The notes below the pieces were generated by a model. That model was not told where the DNA came from. It saw only the letters and a program-made list of their open reading frames with translations, and made no database searches. Position numbers and translations under genes: made by a program. 64,000 bases of DNA from Fen-1258 sp947085815 (GTDB lineage Bacteria; Bacteroidota; Ignavibacteria; Ignavibacteriales; Melioribacteraceae), in NCBI GenBank assembly GCA_947085815.1, contig CAMTXU010000016.1:1-64000 (forward strand), read 5' to 3'. The stretch's first letter is position 1. Each line of letters starts with the position of its first letter. Shown here piece by piece: positions 9,238-15,163 of the stretch.

Positions 9238-9627
9238 TTATTTTGTTGATGAATCAGGTAAGGTTATAATTTTGATATGCTTCTGTGTCTCTTCATCGAG
9301 GGAGGAGATTAATAGCGAGGCTTTAACTTGAGAGTTATATGGGACTCCAAGAAAAAGTGTAATTCTGTTTTGCGGGAACCGTGCGGTGTAGTTCGCAAGA
9401 AAATCAAGCTTACTTAGAAATGAAGGGTCATTCAATTCCTCGTCAGATACCGTTAGTCCGATAGCAATTTTCTTCTTATACTTTGCAATTGCGTCAACTT
9501 CATATTCACCCATGAGTGGTGGGGCGGGTAGATACTTGCCGAATTTTCTGCTCAAGGTTAAATATCCGTGCTGCCATAAATGGTCTATCAAATAGTCAAC
9601 TCGTTCTCTTTTAATTCGCGGTGCCAT
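9238..9627 (-). CDS. Hypothetical protein, last gene of the lexA operon
   Basis: 129 aa, not recognised. The N-terminal ~35 residues look like a small helical, possibly winged-helix segment (RVDYLIDHLWQHGYLTLSRKFG). A central EYEVDAIAKYKKKIAIGL resembles the E-x-D ... strand pattern of PD-(D/E)XK nuclease-like folds, but the expected (E/Q)xK is replaced by AIGL, so no activity can be claimed. The rest alternates predicted helix and strand (NRITLFLGVPYNSQ, KHIKIITLP). No signal peptide or membrane segment. ATG start preceded by GGGTAAAAG. It lies 8 nt after the preceding small gene and so is likely cotranscribed with lexA and SOS-regulated. Confidence 0.7.
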   Translation of the reverse strand: MAPRIKRERVDYLIDHLWQHGYLTLSRKFGKYLPAPPLMGEYEVDAIAKYKKKIAIGLTVSDEELNDPSFLSKLDFLANYTARFPQNRITLFLGVPYNSQVKASLLISSLDEETQKHIKIITLPDSSTK

Positions 9628-9635
9628 CTTTTACC

Positions 9636-9884
9636 CTAATTAAATCTCGGAATAATTGGAATTACCGGTGAAAATTTCTCGAAGGAAAAAATCTTGATAT
9701 TGCACATTTTATCATACTCGAACATTTTTATTTCATTTGTGCTGCTGATCTTCCCGTAAAGAACTTTCTTACCATTTTTATTCCTGGCGATATAGTAAGG
9801 TTCCAAATTCACTTCTTCGAAACCATACAAAAATTTTACTCTATTTCTATTTATGATGGCAGATGTAAATAACAGTGATTTCAT
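9636..9884 (-). CDS. Small hypothetical protein, WYL/SH3-like, lexA operon
   Basis: About 82 aa from the ATG at 9882-9884, which is preceded by a strong GAGGGAG ribosome binding site 5 nt away. A TTG start at 9902 is possible but would overlap lexA. The pattern VKFLYGFEEVNLEPYYIARNKNG followed by VLYGKI and IKMFEYDKMCNIKIF is like the beta-rich core of WYL ligand-binding domains, though it lacks the helical DNA-binding part; the family assignment is tentative. 14 nt after the lexA stop, 8 nt before the next gene. Confidence 0.7.
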   Translation of the reverse strand: MKSLLFTSAIINRNRVKFLYGFEEVNLEPYYIARNKNGKKVLYGKISSTNEIKMFEYDKMCNIKIFSFEKFSPVIPIIPRFN

Positions 9885-9898
9885 TTTTTCTCCCTCGT

Positions 9899-10534
9899 TC
9901 AATTATAAGTTCTAAAAACGCCGATTACCTTGCCGATGATTGAAAAGTCTTCTCTGTGTTCAATTTCAATCGGAGTGTATTTGTCGTTCTCGGGTTTTAG
10001 GTAAATTTTGTTATCGCGTGCAATGAATCTTTTCATTGTTGCTTCATCCTGAAGAAGGGCAACTACAATATCTCCATTAGCAGCATGTTTCTGGGGAGAA
10101 ACAATTACAAGGTCACCTTCAAATATTCCGGCATTGATCATACTATCTCCACTAACCTTCAAGCCGAAACAATCATCCTTTCTGTTTAATAAGCTAGCAT
10201 CCACTAAAAAATTTCCTTCGATATTTTCCACTGCCAGTATCGGTTGTCCCGCAGCAACTCTTCCAACAATTGGAATTCCTAATATATTATCGAGATTATG
10301 TCTCGATTTGTTTAACGCATTTTCAACCAGCGTTATTGTCCTGCTGGTTTTGCTCTCATTAGAAAGAAATCCCTTTTTAACTAATGCATCGATATGCCTT
10401 TTGACGCCGAAAGTGCTGGCAATATTGAAGTGTTTTCCTATTTCCCGGTATGTTGGAGGATAGCCATTTTCATTTGTGGAGGATTGGATGAAATCCAAAA
10501 TCTCTTGTTGCCGCTCTGTAAGGTCATTTTTCAT
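9899..10534 (-). CDS. lexA: SOS response repressor LexA
   Basis: Transcriptional repressor of DNA-damage genes and self-cleaving S24 peptidase. 211 aa from the ATG at 10532-10534, with an excellent AAAGGAG Shine-Dalgarno 8 nt upstream; a longer open frame to 10687 encodes nothing LexA-like and is rejected. The N-terminal winged helix (LTERQQEILDFIQ, GYPPTYREIGKHFNIAS, ~1-68) binds DNA. The cleavage site Ala95-Gly96 is in RVAAGQP. The catalytic dyad is Ser131 (GDSM) and Lys168 (TMKRFI). It heads an operon with two small unknown genes and has its own operator directly upstream. Confidence 0.97.
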   Translation of the reverse strand: MKNDLTERQQEILDFIQSSTNENGYPPTYREIGKHFNIASTFGVKRHIDALVKKGFLSNESKTSRTITLVENALNKSRHNLDNILGIPIVGRVAAGQPILAVENIEGNFLVDASLLNRKDDCFGLKVSGDSMINAGIFEGDLVIVSPQKHAANGDIVVALLQDEATMKRFIARDNKIYLKPENDKYTPIEIEHREDFSIIGKVIGVFRTYN

Positions 10535-10537
10535 TAT

Positions 10538-10581
10538 AGTGCTCCTTTGTTCACCTACAATATAGTGAACGAATGAGCACT
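10538..10581 (-). promoter_or_regulatory. Double LexA operator overlapping the lexA promoter and RBS
   Basis: A perfectly symmetric nested dyad: AGTGCTC (10538-10544), N4, GTTCAC (10549-10554), a 10-nt spacer, GTGAAC (10565-10570), N4, GAGCACT (10575-10581). Read as two 16-bp sites, each fits GTGnnC-N4-GnnCAC, and each contains one perfect half of the GAAC-N4-GTTC SOS box type (GTTC in one, GAAC in the other). The spacer on the minus strand reads TATATTGTAG, a good -10 element. The proximal site covers the lexA Shine-Dalgarno. This fits autorepression by LexA; binding is inferred. Confidence 0.75.
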
Positions 10582-10781
10582 GTGTCAAGAAAAAAATTTT
10601 GTTTTGGATGGTATAAGAGTAAGTGTAAAATGAGAATTGCAAATGGAATGAGTATAACCGGACGCGAAGAATGAGAATTTTTTCCATTTGGTTTGAGAAA
10701 TCTGCAAAACTGAGAATCGGACTTTAAAGCTGACCCCCTTGTATGGATATTTTTGAGTCTGGATTTGCCGGCGCTATTCTG

Positions 10782-10818
10782 ATAATAAAAACGGTCGTGG
10801 TAATTATCACCGCGACCG
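10782..10818 (-). terminator. Intrinsic terminator downstream of ilvE
   Basis: On the minus strand CGGTCGCGGT (10809-10818) pairs with ACCACGACCG (10792-10801) with one G-U pair, followed by TTTTTATTAT. It lies beyond the ilvE stop and beyond repeat copy 1, so the ilvE transcript would run through that repeat before stopping. The ~150 bp between this terminator and the lexA operator show nothing else recognisable. Confidence 0.8.
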
Positions 10819-10840
10819 CCATATAATAGAAAGACTTTTA

Positions 10841-10972
10841 AATTAAGGGGACTTCTAAAAACAACAAAAATGATCAGCGGAAATCTGCTTTATCTGCGTT
10901 TTTCAGCTTTCTATTAAATAAAAAAATGGTTTTGCCATAAGCATCACTATGTGATTAGAAGTCTCCTTAATT
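10841..10972 (+). repeat. 132-bp MITE-like inverted-repeat element, copy 1
   Basis: Bounded by 18-bp terminal inverted repeats AATTAAGGGGACTTCTAA (10841-10858) and TTAGAAGTCTCCTTAATT (10955-10972), 17 of 18 matching. Contains no ORF. An almost identical copy lies in reverse orientation at 12322-12453 (I count about three differences over 135 aligned bases). The interior has the GCGGAAATCTGC...TATCTGCGTT motif pair. It lies between the ilvE stop and its terminator. Confidence 0.88.
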
Positions 10973-10983
10973 GAAACACTTAA

Positions 10984-12054
10984 TCAGTCAACGTAAGTCA
11001 TCCAGTTGTGCTTGTCTTCAACTCTTCCATAGTAGATGCCGGCTAACTCTTCATATAATTTGGTTCCAAGCTCGCCAGCTTCTGTTTCGCTGAACTGAAG
11101 TAGATGCTCGTTAAATTTTAATTTGCTTACAGAGGAGATAACTGCCGCAGTTCCGGTTCCAAACATTTCTATTAAATTGCCGGTTTTATAGGAATCGATA
11201 ATTTCTTGTAAGCTTATCATCCGCTCGGTAACGTTGTATCCCCAATCTTTCAGGATCTGAAGGACGGACATTCTGGTAATCCCGGGCAAAATAGAACCGG
11301 TTAACATCGGTGTAGTAACTTCATCCTTAAAACGGACGAATATATTCATCGCGCCGACTTCTTCAATATATTTTTGTTCGATAGCATCCAGCCATAGAAC
11401 TTGTGAGTAACCTTCCTTTTTAGCTACCTGCTGACCCATAAGACTTGCAGCATAATTCCCTGCAGTTTTGGCTTCTCCTATTCCTTTGCGAACTGCACGC
11501 GCATATTGGTCGGTCGCATAGATCGGAACCGGTTTGAATCCTTCCGGGTAATATGGTCCAACCGGACTGAGCATGATTATCAGCTTAAAATTATATGAAC
11601 TTCTTACGCCGAGGAGCGGTTCGGATGCAAACATCACGGGACGGATATATAAAGAATGACCCGGTCGTGTCGGGATCCAATCTTTATCAATCTTTACTAA
11701 TTCTAACAAAGCCTGAAGAACAAATTCCGGATCCACTTCCGGGATGCACATTCTCTTAGCTGAACGATTCAACCGCTCAATATTCTTTTCCGGGCGGAAG
11801 AGGGCAACTCTTCCGTTATCTTGTATGTACGCCTTAAGCCCTTCGAATATTGATTGTCCGTAATGGAATACCATTGCAGCCGGACTTAATTCAATGTTAC
11901 CGAATTTTTTAATTGTAGGATTATGCCAGCCGCCCAAATCTTCATCGTAGTCCACCTCAAAAATGTGATCCGTATAAATCTTACCGAAAATTAATTTTTC
12001 CGGTATAACTACTTTCTTCTCCCTTTCGAGTATTTCGATATTTAAACCGTTCAT
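10984..12054 (-). CDS. ilvE: Branched-chain amino acid aminotransferase
   Basis: Fold-type IV PLP enzyme that interconverts valine, leucine and isoleucine with their 2-oxoacids. 356 aa, the long (eukaryote-like, BCAT2) form. Motifs: FHYGQSIFEGLKAY, LYIRPVMFAS, PLP lysine K196 in GEAKTAGNYAAS, LWLDAIEQKYIEEVGAMNIF, LTGSILPGITR, and FGTGTAAVISSV for phosphate binding. The ATG at 12054 has GGTGAG 5 nt upstream; an ATG four codons earlier (12066) is also possible but has a weaker site. A leader peptide and attenuator precede it, and inverted repeats flank the whole unit. Confidence 0.95.
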   Translation of the reverse strand: MNGLNIEILEREKKVVIPEKLIFGKIYTDHIFEVDYDEDLGGWHNPTIKKFGNIELSPAAMVFHYGQSIFEGLKAYIQDNGRVALFRPEKNIERLNRSAKRMCIPEVDPEFVLQALLELVKIDKDWIPTRPGHSLYIRPVMFASEPLLGVRSSYNFKLIIMLSPVGPYYPEGFKPVPIYATDQYARAVRKGIGEAKTAGNYAASLMGQQVAKKEGYSQVLWLDAIEQKYIEEVGAMNIFVRFKDEVTTPMLTGSILPGITRMSVLQILKDWGYNVTERMISLQEIIDSYKTGNLIEMFGTGTAAVISSVSKLKFNEHLLQFSETEAGELGTKLYEELAGIYYGRVEDKHNWMTYVD

Positions 12055-12087
12055 AATTCTCACCATCTTACTTTTTAGTTAATGGAA

Positions 12088-12126
12088 ATAATAAAACAAA
12101 AAACCCGGTCACAAGTGAACCGGGTT
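12088..12126 (-). terminator. Attenuator terminator in the ilvE leader
   Basis: On the minus strand AACCCGGT (12119-12126) pairs with ACCGGGTT (12102-12109), with extra GUG/CAC pairing inside, followed by a T-rich tract TTTTTGTTTTATT. The 5' arm overlaps the stop codon of the leader peptide, and ilvE begins about 48 nt further on. Position and structure are those of a transcription attenuator. I could not identify a convincing antiterminator pairing by eye. Confidence 0.82.
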
Positions 12127-12196
12127 ACACTGCGAAAACGTTTAGTGTAATTATTAGAATACCGAGAATAATATTTGATATATTTTTGTTGTTCAT
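12125..12196 (-). CDS. Branched-chain-rich leader peptide of ilvE
   Basis: A 23-codon ORF (ATG at 12194-12196, TAA at 12125-12127) encoding MNNKNISNIILGILIITLNV followed by FAV. Eleven of 23 residues are branched-chain: six Ile, three Leu, two Val. The stop codon overlaps the 5' arm of the terminator hairpin. In known ilv/leu leaders, ribosome stalling at such codons when charged tRNA is scarce prevents the terminator from forming. There is no clear Shine-Dalgarno (AAAAA precedes the ATG), which is a caveat. A chance hydrophobic mini-ORF is the alternative. Confidence 0.72.
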   Translation of the reverse strand: MNNKNISNIILGILIITLNVFAV

Positions 12197-12321
12197 TTTT
12201 TAAGGTAGATTTTTCTTCGTGTTTAATTATGCGATGAAAAAATAGATAAAATTATGGAAACTTACCAAGTTGAAAAAAATGCTCAGTCGAAGGATTTTTT
12301 CGAAAAGCAGCAGAAAATTAA

Positions 12322-12453
12322 AATTGAGGAGACTTCTAATCACATAGTGATGCTTATGGCAAAACTATTTTTTTATTTAATAGAAAGCTGAAAAACGCAG
12401 ATAAAGCAGATTTCCGCTGATCATTTATGTTGTTTTTAGAAGTCCCCTTAATT
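12322..12453 (-). repeat. 132-bp MITE-like inverted-repeat element, copy 2
   Basis: Reverse complement of copy 1, with terminal repeats AATTGAGGAGACTTCTAA (12322-12339) and TTAGAAGTCCCCTTAATT (12436-12453). Similarity continues for a few bases beyond the outer end (to 12456). It sits upstream of the ilvE leader, so the two copies bracket 1.35 kb containing leader, attenuator and ilvE. The remaining ~100 bp up to the permease gene show no further feature. Confidence 0.88.
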
Positions 12454-12554
12454 TAATCGAAGAGACAAGAGCGTTGTATTCCTGGAAGCCTGCTAATAAT
12501 TATTTCAAAAGTGAAACAACTTTCTTAGTTTGCAATAGAATTAATAGATAGTTT

Positions 12555-13328
12555 ATGATCTCTCGTATTTTTCAAAAAATTGGTAAACGGACTCTTGAAT
12601 TTTTTCAGGAATTCGGTCAGGTTATCCGACTCCTGGTTGAAGTCCTAAGATCCGTTCCAAATCTATTAAGAAGCCGCCCAAATTTTTTCTATCAGATGGA
12701 ACATATAGGTGTAAATTCGATTCCGCTTGTTCTCATAATAGCAACATTTACCGGAGCGGTAGCAGCGTGGCAGGCAGCTTATCAATTAAAGGGTATTGCA
12801 CCATTGTCGTTTCTTGGAAGCGCAACAAGCAGATCAATAATTACCGAGTTGGGTCCGGTGCTTACTGCCATTGTAATAGCCGGGCGGGTAGGTGCTTCAA
12901 TTGCGGCAGAGCTAGGTTCGATGAAAGTTACCGAACAAATAGACGCGCTGGAAACTATGGGGATTAACCCGGTAGCTTATCTTGCAACCCCTCGAATAAT
13001 TGCATCCATTATTATGATGCCGGTATTGGTAATCTTTGCGGACGTGATTTCGATTGTAGGGGCTTATTTTATCTCAAATTTTTTTCTGGGAGTTTCATTC
13101 AACGTATTTTTCGTCTCGGTCCAGCGATATTTTTTGTTTAGTGATTTCCTGTTTGGGTTGGTTAAGGGTATGTTATTCGGTGGTGTTACTTCATTAATTG
13201 GTTGCCATATTGGATTCAAGACTGAGGGGGGCGCAGAAGGGGTTGGTTTATCAACCATTCGATCATTTGTTATCAGCTCTGCAATGATTTTGATTCTCGA
13301 TTATATTTTGTGGACACTAATTTTCTAA
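12555..13328 (+). CDS. MlaE/YrbE-family ABC transporter permease, orphan
   Basis: Inner-membrane permease of the Mla-type lipid transport family, which moves phospholipids between the membranes. 257 aa with about five to six hydrophobic segments and the conserved core ELGPVLTAIVIAGRVGAS, AAELGSMKVTEQIDAL and the ETMGINPVAYLATPR segment. The C-terminus (GGAEGVGLSTIRSFVISS) also matches. The usual partners, an ATPase (MlaF) and an MCE-domain protein (MlaD), are not adjacent: the next gene is gdhA, more than 350 bp away. The start ATG has no obvious ribosome binding site. Confidence 0.9.
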   Translation: MISRIFQKIGKRTLEFFQEFGQVIRLLVEVLRSVPNLLRSRPNFFYQMEHIGVNSIPLVLIIATFTGAVAAWQAAYQLKGIAPLSFLGSATSRSIITELGPVLTAIVIAGRVGASIAAELGSMKVTEQIDALETMGINPVAYLATPRIIASIIMMPVLVIFADVISIVGAYFISNFFLGVSFNVFFVSVQRYFLFSDFLFGLVKGMLFGGVTSLIGCHIGFKTEGGAEGVGLSTIRSFVISSAMILILDYILWTLIF

Positions 13329-13352
13329 TATTGAATGTTGCCCCTAGTTACG

Positions 13353-13377
13353 CAAAACGAAAAAATAGTCGTTTTTG
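13353..13377 (+). terminator. Weak intrinsic terminator after the permease gene
   Basis: AAAACGA (13354-13360) and TCGTTTT (13369-13375) form a 7-bp AT-rich stem ending in a T run, 25 nt past the permease stop. The stem is weak, so this is tentative. In the 364-bp gap to gdhA I see only this and one possible promoter. Confidence 0.35.
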
Positions 13378-13467
13378 TCATTCATGGATATTCTGTGCAT
13401 AGCTTTTTAAAATTTTATCTTAACACACATTTTTTAATAAAAATTGATGAAAAATATTTTTTTTCTC

Positions 13468-13496
13468 TTGCACAAGATTCACAATGCTCATAATTT
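13468..13496 (+). promoter_or_regulatory. Possible gdhA promoter
   Basis: TTGCAC (13468-13473), 17-nt spacer, TAATTT (13491-13496), about 195 nt before the gdhA ATG, implying a long 5' UTR. Both boxes are imperfect. The surrounding region is AT-rich, which raises the chance of a false match. Confidence 0.35.
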
Positions 13497-13692
13497 GTAT
13501 GTGAAAAAAGAGTAATTAGTCTTTAGATGATAATAAAGAACAATTATAAACAGAATAAATTTTTTCTCTTCCACTTGCCTTCTTCAACTGTCAGGACTAA
13601 CTATAGGTATATCATCGACATAAATCCAAGTTTTTCTTCACACTCAACTCACTTATCTAATCACTTTATCACAAAACAACATCGAGGCAGTT

Positions 13693-15054
13693 ATGTCAGA
13701 GTTCGTTAAAAATCTTATGGCGCAAGTGAAAGCCAAGAATCCAAATGAACCGGAATTTCATCAGGCGGTTTTTGAAGTTGCATCCTCATTAACAGTAGTA
13801 CTCGAAAAACATCCGGAGTATCGTAAAGAAAAAATTCTTGAAAGAATTATTGAACCGGAACGACTCATAATGTTCAGGGTTCCTTGGGTTGATGATCAGG
13901 GCGACGTTCAGATCAACCGTGGTTTCAGAATTGAGATGAATAGCGCGATCGGTCCATACAAAGGTGGTTTACGTTTTCACCCCTCGGTTAATCTTGGTAT
14001 TCTAAAATTTTTAGCATTCGAACAAGTATTCAAAAACAGCTTAACCACACTTCCTATGGGCGGCGGTAAAGGCGGATCTGATTTTGATCCGAAAGGTAAA
14101 AGCGACGGCGAAGTAATGCGCTTCTGCCAAAGTTTTATGAATGAATTATTCCGTCATATCGGGTCAAACACAGACGTACCGGCTGGTGACATTGGCGTTG
14201 GTGGTCGTGAAATCGGTTTCATGTTCGGTCAGTACAAAAAATTACGTAATGAATTCACCGGTGTTCTTACGGGTAAAGGTTTGAACTGGGGAGGTTCGCT
14301 AATTCGTCCGGAAGCTACTGGATATGGAGCGGTCTACTTTGCTGCTGAGATGCTCGGAACACGCAAACAAACTATGGAAGGAAAGAAATGTTTAGTCTCC
14401 GGCAGTGGTAATGTTGCTCAATATACAGTTCAAAAGATATTACAACTCGGCGGTAAAGTTCTCACATTATCGGATTCTAATGGTTACATCTATGATGAAG
14501 CCGGTATTGATACTGAAAAATTAAAATTCGTTATGGATCTGAAAAATGTTCGTCGTGGAAGGATACAAGAATATACAGATAAATTCAAAGGCGCAGTTTA
14601 TACAAAGTTGGATCCTAATGCAGAATTCAATCCATTGTGGAATCACAAAGCAGATTGCGCATTCCCATCAGCTACACAAAATGAAGTCAATGGTAAAGAT
14701 GCAGCTAATCTTTTAATGAACGGCGTTTACGTTATAAGTGAAGGCGCAAATATGCCGTCAAGCATAGAAGCCATTGATCAATTTGTTGCGGCAAAAATTC
14801 TTTACGGACCAGGCAAAGCAGCTAATGCAGGTGGTGTTGCAACATCCGGTTTGGAAATGGCTCAGAATAGTATGCGTTATAGCTGGACACGTGAAGAAGT
14901 TGATAACAGACTTCAGATGATAATGAAAAGCATTCATAAAACATGTGTTGATACAGCTGAAAAATATGGAACTCCGTTCAATTACGTAAACGGTGCAAAT
15001 ATAGGCGGATTTGTAAAAGTTGCCGATGCAATGTTAGATCAAGGAATTGTATAA
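13693..15054 (+). CDS. gdhA: Glutamate dehydrogenase (hexameric, probably NADP-dependent)
   Basis: Reductive amination of 2-oxoglutarate to glutamate (ammonium assimilation). 453 aa, the size of the hexameric NADP-type family. Substrate-binding K90 (GPYKGGLRFHPSVN), catalytic K126 (MGGGKGGSDFDPKGKSD), PAGDIGVGGREIG with the catalytic Asp, Rossmann motif SGSGNVAQY, and a C-terminal ISEGANMPS. Cofactor preference is inferred from family likeness only. ATG preceded by GAGG 7 nt upstream. A monocistronic unit closed by its own strong terminator. Confidence 0.96.
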   Translation: MSEFVKNLMAQVKAKNPNEPEFHQAVFEVASSLTVVLEKHPEYRKEKILERIIEPERLIMFRVPWVDDQGDVQINRGFRIEMNSAIGPYKGGLRFHPSVNLGILKFLAFEQVFKNSLTTLPMGGGKGGSDFDPKGKSDGEVMRFCQSFMNELFRHIGSNTDVPAGDIGVGGREIGFMFGQYKKLRNEFTGVLTGKGLNWGGSLIRPEATGYGAVYFAAEMLGTRKQTMEGKKCLVSGSGNVAQYTVQKILQLGGKVLTLSDSNGYIYDEAGIDTEKLKFVMDLKNVRRGRIQEYTDKFKGAVYTKLDPNAEFNPLWNHKADCAFPSATQNEVNGKDAANLLMNGVYVISEGANMPSSIEAIDQFVAAKILYGPGKAANAGGVATSGLEMAQNSMRYSWTREEVDNRLQMIMKSIHKTCVDTAEKYGTPFNYVNGANIGGFVKVADAMLDQGIV

Positions 15055-15074
15055 TTATTTTCCTTTCGCGGATT

Positions 15075-15106
15075 AATGGGGCGATTAAAATCGCCCCATT
15101 TTTTAT
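15075..15106 (+). terminator. Intrinsic terminator of gdhA
   Basis: A 10-bp stem AATGGGGCGA (15075-15084) / TCGCCCCATT (15091-15100) with a 6-nt loop, followed directly by TTTTTAT. Lies about 20 nt after the gdhA stop. Confidence 0.9.
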
Positions 15107-15163
15107 AGAAACTGACTAACTGAATAACTACATTGTTCCGTAACATTACTGCGATAAATTTCT

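Noticed and set aside
10535..10687. Longer lexA N-terminus
   Set aside because: Crosses the operator and promoter and encodes a Phe/Tyr-rich sequence unlike LexA.
13527..13709. 60-codon open frame upstream of gdhA
   Set aside because: Overlaps the gdhA start in another phase, lacks a ribosome binding site, and has no recognisable sequence.
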